Of a stretch of DNA of 5,604 nt, positions 1 through 5,604 are shown in pieces. The stretch is from Thiotrichaceae bacterium (GTDB lineage Bacteria; Pseudomonadota; Gammaproteobacteria; Thiotrichales; Thiotrichaceae): the NCBI GenBank assembly GCA_027024625.1, contig JALVRY010000191.1, positions 1-5,604 on the forward strand. The letters run 5' to 3'. Made by a program: the position numbers and the translations under genes. Position 1 is the first letter of the stretch. The number at the start of each line of letters is the position of its first letter. The notes beneath the pieces are model-generated. The model did not search any database. It was not told the DNA's origin and saw nothing but the letters and a program-made list of their open reading frames with translations.

Positions 1-875
1 CGTAATAGAGGGCGTAATTCAAACTTATGCTCATCACCTAAGCACATATATAAAGTACCATCGACAGATAGCCTCACTCGGTTGCATGTTTCACAGAAAT
101 GTTGAGAAATTGGGGTAATAAAACCAATATTTAAATGAGTCCCCTTAATACTGTAATAACGAGCAGGACCACCACCTGACATTACACTTGGTACAAGCTC
201 ATATTTACGAGAAATTTGCTCTCGCACCTCGGCAAGGTCTTGGAAATTTTCAGAGGCATTACGCCCTGTACTTCCTACTGGCATGGTTTCAATAAAGCGT
301 AAAGTAAAACCCATTTTGATACAGTAATCGACCATATCAATATATTCATCATCATTGATACCTTTCATGGCAACCATATTGATTTTAATTGGCGATAAAT
401 TCGCTTTTTTTGCAGCTTCTAAACCTGCAAGCACTTCATCCAGTTTGCCATTACCTGTCACTTGCTTAAACCGTTCGGGGTTTAAAGAATCTAAACTCAC
501 ATTGACTCGTGAAATACCTGATTTACTCAAATCATCAGCATATTTTGTCAGTAAGGCGGCATTGCTGCTCATTGACAAGTCGTCCAAACCATCTAGCTTA
601 GCTAGTTGTTCTATAAGGCCAGTGATATTTCGACGCACTAGCGGCTCACCACCCGTTAATCTCACACGGTTAACGCCTAAATCAACAAAAGCTCCAATTA
701 CCCGTTCAATTTCATTAAATGTTAACCAATTTTCGGGGATTTCAAATCCTTTAAATCCTTCAGGCATACAATAAAAACAACGCATATTACACTTATCCGT
801 CACGGACAAACGTACATATTCGATATGTCGACCAAAGCTATCTCTCAACTGTTTTGTTTGCGTTATTTTTGCCAT
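1..875 (-). CDS. moaA: GTP 3',8-cyclase MoaA (molybdenum cofactor biosynthesis), 3' end cut by window edge
   Basis: This radical-SAM enzyme converts GTP to 3',8-cyclo-7,8-dihydro-GTP, the first step of molybdopterin synthesis, in the cytoplasm. The reading frame is open from the ATG at 873-875 to the left edge and gives 291 residues, against roughly 325-340 for the family, so the C-terminus with its usual Gly-Gly end is missing. Residues 29-36 hold the N-terminal SAM cluster motif CNMRCFYC (C29, C33, C36). TGGEP, the SAM-binding glycine motif, is at 74-78. The second, MoaA-specific cluster is seen as C261, C264 and C278 (CX2CX13C). The ATG is the only plausible start, because an in-frame TAG lies eight codons upstream with no ATG, GTG or TTG between. 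Shine-Dalgarno complementarity is poor. The gene lies 198 bases after the napC stop, behind the nap terminator, and probably has its own promoter. Its product is needed to build the Mo-bis-MGD cofactor of NapA. Confidence 0.96.
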   Translation of the reverse strand, partial: MAKITQTKQLRDSFGRHIEYVRLSVTDKCNMRCFYCMPEGFKGFEIPENWLTFNEIERVIGAFVDLGVNRVRLTGGEPLVRRNITGLIEQLAKLDGLDDLSMSSNAALLTKYADDLSKSGISRVNVSLDSLNPERFKQVTGNGKLDEVLAGLEAAKKANLSPIKINMVAMKGINDDEYIDMVDYCIKMGFTLRFIETMPVGSTGRNASENFQDLAEVREQISRKYELVPSVMSGGGPARYYSIKGTHLNIGFITPISQHFCETCNRVRLSVDGTLYMCLGDEHKFELRPLL

Positions 876-1008
876 ACCGTTTACCCAAATCTAGGAGACT
901 ACCTGATAATAGAGAAGCAACCCTATTTTTATGAGAATATTTCCACATGATACCTTGCTAACATAGCTATCCCTAATTCTGTTTAAAGCATTAAGGATTC
1001 AACAGCAC

Positions 1009-1041
1009 AAATAAAATAGGCTGGAATGATCCAGCCTATTT
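1009..1041 (-). terminator. Rho-independent terminator of the nap operon
   Basis: A perfect 12-bp inverted repeat (arms 1014-1025 and 1030-1041, four-base loop) with a GC-rich core GGCTGG/CCAGCC lies 32 bases past the napC stop codon. Read on the minus strand, the stem ends in TATTT and is followed by TATTTG, giving an interrupted U-rich tract as expected of an intrinsic terminator. On the plus strand the following bases are less T-rich, and no plus-strand gene ends here, so the minus orientation is preferred. It separates the nap operon from moaA and leaves about 138 bases for a moaA promoter and leader. Confidence 0.8.
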
Positions 1042-1073
1042 CTGTTAGTTATATAACCTGTAGGGTACTTCTA

Positions 1074-1661
1074 TTAATCAATATTAAACTCCTTATGCTC
1101 CTCAGGCGTCAACTTGCTAGTATCTGGCAATTTATGAGCGATTCCCTTGTGGCAATCGATACAAGTTTTACCATTTTCAAAGCCTTCCATGTGTTGAGGC
1201 GATGCTCGGCGGCTTTGCATGGAGTAATCCATTGAGCCGAAGTTATGGCAGTTACGGCATTCACGTGAATCTACGCTTTTCATGCGTCGCCATTCACTTT
1301 TAGCCATAGTCAAGCGGTAATCTCTAAACTTTTTAGGCGTATCCACTGTTCCCATAATTTTATGGAAGACTTCGCGTGAGGCTTCGATTTTGCGGATGAT
1401 TTTATGTGTCCATTCTTTAGGTACATGGCAATCGGGGCAAGTTGCTCTTACACCTGTACGATTTTGAAAATGAATGGTTTGGCGGTATTCGGGGTAAACA
1501 TTATCTTCCATTTCGTGACAGGAGATACAAAATTCTTCCCGATTGGTCATTTCTAAGGCGGTATTAAAGCCACCCCAGAAAACGATACCCCCGATAAACC
1601 CTAAGATGACGACGGTAATCACAGAGCGTCGGGATAAAAAACGTTTCGTGCGTTCAAACAT
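1074..1661 (-). CDS. napC: NapC, membrane-anchored tetrahaem c-type cytochrome (quinol dehydrogenase)
   Basis: NapC belongs to the NapC/NirT family. It oxidises quinol at the outer face of the inner membrane and passes electrons to NapB or NapA. The 195-residue protein is close to the usual family size of about 200. A short basic N-terminus is followed by one membrane helix at about residues 13-34, which anchors the globular periplasmic domain. Four haem-attachment CXXCH motifs are visible: CISCH at 45-49, CPDCH at 75-79, CRNCH at 135-139 and CIDCH at 167-171. The pairwise spacing is typical of the family. Position as the last gene after napB supports NapC over the related NirT, NrfH or TorC proteins. 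The ATG is preceded by AGGAG at 1670-1674, eight bases upstream, and starts 23 bases after the napB stop. The protein is complete, with no missing haem ligand cysteine. Confidence 0.96.
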   Translation of the reverse strand: MFERTKRFLSRRSVITVVILGFIGGIVFWGGFNTALEMTNREEFCISCHEMEDNVYPEYRQTIHFQNRTGVRATCPDCHVPKEWTHKIIRKIEASREVFHKIMGTVDTPKKFRDYRLTMAKSEWRRMKSVDSRECRNCHNFGSMDYSMQSRRASPQHMEGFENGKTCIDCHKGIAHKLPDTSKLTPEEHKEFNID

Positions 1662-1669
1662 ATCGAGAA

Positions 1670-1674
1670 CTCCT
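1670..1674 (-). promoter_or_regulatory. Ribosome binding site of napC
   Basis: AGGAG on the minus strand, eight bases before the napC ATG in the short napB-napC gap. It is a strong match to the 16S rRNA 3' end and fixes the napC start. Confidence 0.75.
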
Positions 1675-1684
1675 ATTTATTTGT

Positions 1685-2425
1685 TTATTTCAAGTCATCA
1701 ACAGGCTTGAACTCATTTTCAACTAATGGCTTTGCATCTACCTGTGGTACATGGCATTGCGTACAGAAATAACGACGAGCCGCTACAGTAGAATGAGCAT
1801 TGCCATCACGATCTGCAAAGTGGGTTTGGCTGATTTTTGTTGCTCTTGCCTTGGCTGCATTCTTCCAGCTATGACATGACAAGCACTTGTTATTATTTGT
1901 AGTAATACGGTATTCACGAATACGATGCGGAATTAGCGGTGGTTGCTGAAAGTAATTACGCATAATCGGTGCTCTATCCGCAGGCAGCTGTTTACTATCC
2001 GTTACCTGAGCTTCTGAATCGATTGCATTCTCTCCACGTAAGGATGATACGCCTGAAAAATCAACCTCACCCAGTGCTGGTGCTGCACTTTTTACAGTGG
2101 AATCACTCGCTTGCGCTGGAGCTTCTGGTGTTGCCGCTTCTTGAGTGGCATTCCCCTGAGCTGAAGACTCTTGTGTTGCCGTATCCTGAGCAGCAGCATC
2201 TTTAGCATCTTGCTTTTTGGAATCTGACAACATCATATCCTGAACAGCTTTAGCATCAGGTGTATCAGCCGTGCTTGCTTTATCAGCAGCCTTATCTGCT
2301 TTCGCTGGCGTTGTTGCCGCTTCAGTTGCTTTTGCCGCTGTATCAGCAGAATCCTCCGCTTGAACCACAGCAAAGCTAGACATGACTAAACTTAATGCAA
2401 TACTTAAAATGATTTTATTATTCAT
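1685..2425 (-). CDS. napB: NapB, periplasmic dihaem cytochrome c subunit of nitrate reductase, with long low-complexity N-terminal insert
   Basis: NapB is the small electron-transfer subunit that binds NapA in the periplasm and relays electrons from NapC or NapGH. The protein has 246 residues, against about 150 in E. coli. Residues 1-23 form a Sec signal peptide with probable cleavage after the VQA ending at residue 23. Residues 24 to about 117 are Ala/Thr/Gln/Lys/Asp-rich, with no Cys, His, Arg or aromatic residue, and are probably disordered. The conserved NapB domain begins around 118 (GEVDFSG). It contains QQPPLIPH (160-167), haem motifs CLSCH (181-185) and CTQCH (221-225), and the family segments THFADRDG (201-208) and RRYFC (217-221). 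H167 and H202 are the likely distal haem ligands by family position, which is an inference. The start is supported by AGAGG at 2433-2437, seven bases upstream. The gene lies 65 bases after napH. Confidence 0.95.
   Translation of the reverse strand: MNNKIILSIALSLVMSSFAVVQAEDSADTAAKATEAATTPAKADKAADKASTADTPDAKAVQDMMLSDSKKQDAKDAAAQDTATQESSAQGNATQEAATPEAPAQASDSTVKSAAPALGEVDFSGVSSLRGENAIDSEAQVTDSKQLPADRAPIMRNYFQQPPLIPHRIREYRITTNNNKCLSCHSWKNAAKARATKISQTHFADRDGNAHSTVAARRYFCTQCHVPQVDAKPLVENEFKPVDDLK
2075..2356 (-). repeat. Low-complexity Ala/Thr/Gln/Lys-rich coding segment inside napB
   Basis: This segment encodes NapB residues 24-117. The first half is Lys/Ala/Asp-rich (for example AKADKAADKA at 41-50). 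The second half is Gln/Thr/Ala/Pro-rich, with ATQE at 83-86 and again at 93-96, and ATPE at 98-101. The two ATQE copies use different codons (GCA ACA CAA GAG and GCC ACT CAA GAA), so this is a degenerate amino-acid-level repeat and not a recent DNA tandem duplication. The frame stays open throughout and continues into the conserved NapB domain. Confidence 0.7.
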
Positions 2426-2432
2426 AACACAA

Positions 2433-2437
2433 CCTCT
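2433..2437 (-). promoter_or_regulatory. Ribosome binding site of napB
   Basis: AGAGG (within AAAGAGG) on the minus strand, seven bases before the napB ATG. It supports initiation at the codon that gives an intact signal peptide, and therefore supports the low-complexity region being part of the translated protein. Confidence 0.7.
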
Positions 2438-2459
2438 TTAATCTCAAATTCTTTATCAG

Positions 2460-2485
2460 TTGTAGAGCTATGTTTGTCTCTACAA
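2460..2485 (-). other. Stem-loop in the napH-napB intergenic gap
   Basis: An 8-bp perfect inverted repeat (TTGTAGAG at 2460-2467, CTCTACAA at 2478-2485) with a 10-base loop occupies the middle of the 65-base gap, starting six bases after the napH stop codon. On the minus strand no U-run follows the stem, so it is not a typical intrinsic terminator. It could be an mRNA-stabilising or processing hairpin that sets the level of napBC relative to napAGH, but this is inference only. Confidence 0.4.
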
Positions 2486-2490
2486 ATTTT

Positions 2491-3357
2491 TCATCTATTA
2501 AACCGTGAGCCAAACTTAAAAACATCCTCTGCACACACATCAATACATCGCCCACAATTAGTACATTGATTAGATGTAATGATGGATGAGACTCCCTTAT
2601 CCGCACCTTTCAATGGTTGCTTTATTATCTGTTGCTCAGGGCAAACGACAAAACAATCCATACAGTCATCGCATTTTTCTCGCTGGTAAGCATCGACTCT
2701 GATCAGGCTTTTTGAGCCTAGTAAACTGTAAAAAGCACCAACAGGACAAATATGACCACACCACGCTCGACGACTCACTGCAAAATCCAGCAAGAAAATG
2801 CCTAAGATCATTCCCCATGCCAAACCAACACCAAAAACTAAGCTACGAAATACAATGGAAACAGGATTAATTAACTCCCAAGCTAGTGTTCCCGTCAGTA
2901 GCGAAAGCAAAAAGGTAAAGCCAAGAACCCAATAACGAGTATTACGATTCATATTGACCCCGCCTTTTATCTTTAGCTTATCCCTCAACCATGCAGCAGC
3001 ATCCGTCACGATATTGATTGGGCATACCCAACTGCAATACACACGCCCACCAACAAGGAAATAAAAAACCGCAACAATTAAAGCACCAAAAAAACCTGTA
3101 GTAATTGGCCAATGCCCTGCCGCAATGGATTGCAACAATACATAAGGGTCAGTTAGCGGCAATATATCTAAAACCAAACTGCTGGCTAGGTTTCCCTTTA
3201 CCAACCAAACTTCAGTTAATTTTGCCAACCAAGGGCTAAACAGAAACAAGGCTAAGATAGAAATTTGACTAAAACGGCGTAGTAGCAACCATTTATGAGC
3301 CCCTATCCAACCTTTGCGTTCCCTTGCTTCAGCACCCGCCGCTCCCCCCGCTTTCAT
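2491..3357 (-). CDS. napH: NapH, membrane ferredoxin-type quinol dehydrogenase subunit
   Basis: NapH is an inner-membrane Fe-S protein that, with NapG, forms a quinol-oxidising branch feeding electrons to NapB-NapA. The 288 residues match the family length (about 287 in E. coli). After a cytoplasmic N-terminus with the family segment KGWIGAHKWLLLRR (15-28), about four membrane helices are visible, near residues 29-47, 84-103, 142-160 and 172-192. Two CX3CP motifs, C108-C112 and C200-C204 (CGHICPVGA), are hallmarks of NapH. The C-terminal cytoplasmic part has two 4Fe-4S motifs: C229, C232, C235, C239 and C265, C268, C271, C275. All ligand cysteines are present. The ATG overlaps the napG stop by one base (TAATG), indicating translational coupling, with AAGGTGG at 3364-3370 as the ribosome binding site. 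The stop is TGA at 2491-2493. Confidence 0.97.
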   Translation of the reverse strand: MKAGGAAGAEARERKGWIGAHKWLLLRRFSQISILALFLFSPWLAKLTEVWLVKGNLASSLVLDILPLTDPYVLLQSIAAGHWPITTGFFGALIVAVFYFLVGGRVYCSWVCPINIVTDAAAWLRDKLKIKGGVNMNRNTRYWVLGFTFLLSLLTGTLAWELINPVSIVFRSLVFGVGLAWGMILGIFLLDFAVSRRAWCGHICPVGAFYSLLGSKSLIRVDAYQREKCDDCMDCFVVCPEQQIIKQPLKGADKGVSSIITSNQCTNCGRCIDVCAEDVFKFGSRFNR

Positions 3358-4214
3358 TACAAGCCACCTTTACGGTTTAAGGTATCTAGTGGGTTGGCTG
3401 AAAAAGGGGTATCCGTTTTCTCTTGCTTTTCAGATTTTTGATCACCTTTTTTAATTAAGCCTTTACCTGCATAGTCGTAATCCAAATCATCAGGAAGATT
3501 AAATTTATGCTCAACATCAGGCGTAACCAATGATGCGCCCGCCTTCCTCTTCTCTTCCCAACCCAAGCGATAATGTGGCGAACCACCTGACTTGGCCAAA
3601 TGCGAAGGAATGACTTTAATGGCTGATTCACCATCCAAAATACAAGCTTCCTCACACTTACCACAGCCAGTACAATCACTGGAATGGACGATAGGCACTA
3701 GCGATGCATGCATTCCTGTACGATTATTATGACGCGGTTCTAGCGTTATCGCCTTACCTGCAATGGGGCATACGTTATAGCAAACCTCACAACGTAAACC
3801 TTGAAACGCTATACAACCTTCTTTATCAATTACAACCGCCAAACCCATGCGAGAATCATTAATATTGGTCAATTCATGATCTAACGCACCCGTTGGGCAA
3901 GCGGCAACACAAGGAATATCTTCACACATTTCACAGGGCGTTTGTCTTGCAACAAAGTACGGTGTTCCCGTTGCAACTGGCTGACCAAGTGTAGCTAAAT
4001 GCAAGGTATCGTAAGGACAATCTCGCACACACAAGCCACATCGCACACAAGCACCAAGAAATTCCTCTTCGGCTAATGCACCCGGTGGTCTGATTGCCTG
4101 TGCAGGCATGGCACGTGTTTGACGCGTGTATAAGCCCAGACCCAATGCCCCCAAACTAACAGCACTGGCAGTTTTAACAGACTCCGTTAAAAATTTTCGT
4201 CTGGACTTATCCAT
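3357..4214 (-). CDS. napG: NapG, periplasmic polyferredoxin of the nitrate reductase system, with extended C-terminus
   Basis: NapG is a Tat-exported ferredoxin that works with NapH to move electrons from quinol toward NapB-NapA. A twin-arginine motif SRRKFL at residues 4-9 and a hydrophobic stretch (about 15-30) form the signal; the segment may be cleaved near residue 36 or remain as an anchor. Four 4Fe-4S cluster motifs follow: C56/C59/C62/C66, C94/C97/C102/C106, C134/C142/C145/C149 and C181/C184/C187/C191. The conserved region ends near HYRLGW at 214-219. The protein then runs on to residue 285 with a charged tail rich in Lys, Asp and Glu, absent from the 231-residue E. coli protein as recalled. 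The ATG lies six bases after the napA stop, and the stop overlaps the napH start by one base. The nap context distinguishes it from the related MauM-type ferredoxins. Confidence 0.96.
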   Translation of the reverse strand: MDKSRRKFLTESVKTASAVSLGALGLGLYTRQTRAMPAQAIRPPGALAEEEFLGACVRCGLCVRDCPYDTLHLATLGQPVATGTPYFVARQTPCEMCEDIPCVAACPTGALDHELTNINDSRMGLAVVIDKEGCIAFQGLRCEVCYNVCPIAGKAITLEPRHNNRTGMHASLVPIVHSSDCTGCGKCEEACILDGESAIKVIPSHLAKSGGSPHYRLGWEEKRKAGASLVTPDVEHKFNLPDDLDYDYAGKGLIKKGDQKSEKQEKTDTPFSANPLDTLNRKGGL

Positions 4215-4220
4215 GTAGAC

Positions 4221-5604
4221 CTATACCTTTTCGATCTTAATGGCACACTTCTTGTAATCTGTCTCTTTGGAAATTGGACAGGTTGCATCTAGCGTGACTT
4301 TATTGATCAAGCGACTCGCATCAAACCAAGGTACAAAGACTAAGCCCTTAGGCGGTTTATTACGTCCACGTGTTTCAACATTGGCGACAATTTCACCACG
4401 ACGACTGATCACTTTAGCTGGCATACCGCGTTGCAGACCACGCTTTTTCGCATCATCAGGGTGCATAAAGATCACCGCATCAGGCACAGCTCGATACAAT
4501 TCAGGTACACGACGCGTCATTGAGCCTGAATGCCAGTGCTCAAGTAAACGCCCTGTGCATAACCACATATCGTATTCATCATCTGGCATTTCTGGTGGAT
4601 GCTCATACGGCAAGGCGAAGATATTTGCCGTGCCGTCTTTATGCCCATAGAAATCAATTTCTTTGCCATCGCGCACCTGTGGGTCATAACCCTTGCGGTA
4701 ACGCCACAAGGTTTCTTTGCCGTCGATAACAGGCCAACGTAAACCACGAGCTTTGTGGTAAGCATCAAACTCACCAAGTGCATGAACTTTACCCTTTGGA
4801 CTTTCTACGGTGATGTAACGGTATTCTTCAAACAGACCTTTTTGGATATAGAAACCAAAGTCATCCATTTCTTTATTGTGGTAAACATTGCCACGCTCGT
4901 CTTTAACTTCCTGCTTAGGGAATTTGTCGACATTGCCATTTTTATACAGCACTTCATAAAGTGTTTTACCTGCGACTTCTGGCTGCTTCGCGATCAAATC
5001 CGCAGGCCAAACATCTTCGACTTTAAAGCGTTTAGAGAATTCGACTAATTGCCATAAATCGGAACGTGCTTCACCCGGTGCATCAACCTGCTGTCGCCAG
5101 AATTGAGTACGACGTTCGGCGTTACCGTAAGCCCCCTCTTTCTCCGTCCACATGGCGGTTGGCAAGATTAAATCTGCCGCCATTGCCGTTACAGTGGGGT
5201 ATGGATCAGAAACCACGATAAAATTATCAGGGTTACGATAACCGGGGTAGGTTTCCCCATTGAGGTTTGCGGCTGCCTGCATATTGTTATTACACTGCAC
5301 CCAATAGGCATTGAGTTTGCCGTCTTTCAACATACGGTTTTGTAATACCGCGTGATAACCCGGTTTACCCGGAATCGTACCTTCGGGTAATTTCCAAACT
5401 TTCTCGACAAAATCACGATGTGGTTTCTTCATAACCACCAAATCAGCAGGTAGACGATGTGAGAATGTGCCGACTTCACGAGCGGTACCACAAGCGGAAG
5501 GTTGACCTGTCAGTGAGAAAGGACCACTACCCGGTTCGGAGATTTTTCCTGTTAACAGATGCACGTTATACATCAAGTTATTTGCCCAAGAACCCCGTGT
5601 GTGC
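4221..5604 (-). CDS. napA: NapA, periplasmic nitrate reductase catalytic subunit, C-terminal part only
   Basis: NapA reduces nitrate to nitrite in the periplasm using a Mo-bis-MGD cofactor and a 4Fe-4S cluster. The frame is open from the right edge (first whole codon 5601-5603) to TAG at 4221-4223, giving 460 residues of an expected 830 or so. The Tat signal, the Fe-S cysteines and the Mo-ligating cysteine lie outside the window and cannot be judged. Visible family hallmarks include [10 protein letters not shown] at the edge, then [24 protein letters not shown] and [15 protein letters not shown] (nt 5088-5132). The C-terminal molybdopterin-dinucleotide-binding domain carries [21 protein letters not shown] (about nt 4500-4560). 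The [10 protein letters not shown] and [12 protein letters not shown] blocks separate NapA from formate dehydrogenases and assimilatory NasA. An internal TTG/ATG near 5571-5576 is not the start, because the conserved sequence continues upstream. napG follows after six bases. Confidence 0.97.
   Translation of the reverse strand, partial: HTRGSWANNLMYNVHLLTGKISEPGSGPFSLTGQPSACGTAREVGTFSHRLPADLVVMKKPHRDFVEKVWKLPEGTIPGKPGYHAVLQNRMLKDGKLNAYWVQCNNNMQAAANLNGETYPGYRNPDNFIVVSDPYPTVTAMAADLILPTAMWTEKEGAYGNAERRTQFWRQQVDAPGEARSDLWQLVEFSKRFKVEDVWPADLIAKQPEVAGKTLYEVLYKNGNVDKFPKQEVKDERGNVYHNKEMDDFGFYIQKGLFEEYRYITVESPKGKVHALGEFDAYHKARGLRWPVIDGKETLWRYRKGYDPQVRDGKEIDFYGHKDGTANIFALPYEHPPEMPDDEYDMWLCTGRLLEHWHSGSMTRRVPELYRAVPDAVIFMHPDDAKKRGLQRGMPAKVISRRGEIVANVETRGRNKPPKGLVFVPWFDASRLINKVTLDATCPISKETDYKKCAIKIEKV

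Noticed and set aside
355..774. Plus-strand open frame of 139 codons
   Set aside because: It lies wholly antisense to moaA, whose minus-strand frame encodes the conserved GGEP motif and continuous family sequence; the plus-strand product resembles no family and has no supporting ribosome binding site.
906..911. ATAATA (TATTAT on the minus strand) as a -10 element for moaA
   Set aside because: It is close to the consensus, but no acceptable -35 hexamer lies 16-18 bases upstream, and such AT-rich hexamers are common by chance here.
876..1073. FNR-type (TTGAT-N4-ATCAA) site upstream of moaA
   Set aside because: No such palindrome was found in the interval on reading both strands; any nap operon FNR/NarP sites would be upstream of the window.
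1969..2205. Plus-strand open frame opposite the low-complexity part of napB, with a Leu-rich product
   Set aside because: The composition is explained by reverse-complementing the repetitive Ala/Gln/Thr codons of napB; there is no independent coding evidence.
4267..4650. Plus-strand open frame of 127 codons
   Set aside because: It is antisense to the highly conserved C-terminal domain of napA and shows no recognisable domain.
4755..5048. Plus-strand open frame of 97 codons with a hydrophobic, Phe-rich product
   Set aside because: It is antisense to napA; the Phe-rich product is the expected reverse complement of Lys/Glu-rich codons (GAA, AAA) in napA and is not evidence of a membrane protein.
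5571..5576. TTG/ATG codons near the right edge as a possible start of a shorter NapA
   Set aside because: Family-typical sequence ([10 protein letters not shown]) continues in frame upstream to the window edge, so these are internal codons of a truncated view of napA.

Overview
The window holds the distal part of a periplasmic nitrate reductase (nap) operon followed by the molybdenum-cofactor gene moaA, all transcribed from the minus strand (right to left as written). In order of transcription the genes are napA (C-terminal 460 residues, start beyond the right edge), napG, napH, napB and napC, then a stem-loop terminator, then moaA (N-terminal 291 residues, stop beyond the left edge). No convincing gene lies on the plus strand, and no RNA gene, mobile element, CRISPR array or insertion sequence was seen.

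The operon order napA-G-H-B-C matches the enterobacterial-type napFDAGHBC arrangement. The proteins resemble the Escherichia coli versions along their length as recalled from memory. Together with the moderately AT-rich sequence this suggests a gammaproteobacterium able to respire nitrate or dispose of electrons through periplasmic nitrate reduction. Genus cannot be assigned from the window. Any napF, napD or napE, and the promoter with its FNR/NarP-type sites, would lie to the right of the window.

The parts form one electron-transfer chain. NapC (membrane-anchored tetrahaem quinol dehydrogenase) and NapH-NapG (membrane plus periplasmic Fe-S quinol-oxidising branch) take electrons from the quinone pool. 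Electrons then pass to the dihaem cytochrome NapB and on to the Mo-bis-MGD catalytic subunit NapA, which reduces nitrate to nitrite. MoaA catalyses the first committed step of molybdopterin synthesis, so its position next to the operon fits cofactor supply to NapA.

Two departures from the familiar proteins stand out. NapB carries about 95 residues of Ala/Thr/Gln/Lys/Asp-rich low-complexity sequence between its signal peptide and its conserved domain. NapG has a charged C-terminal tail of about 60 residues beyond the point where the E. coli protein ends. Otherwise this is a conventional respiratory locus, and nothing here indicates an undescribed system.
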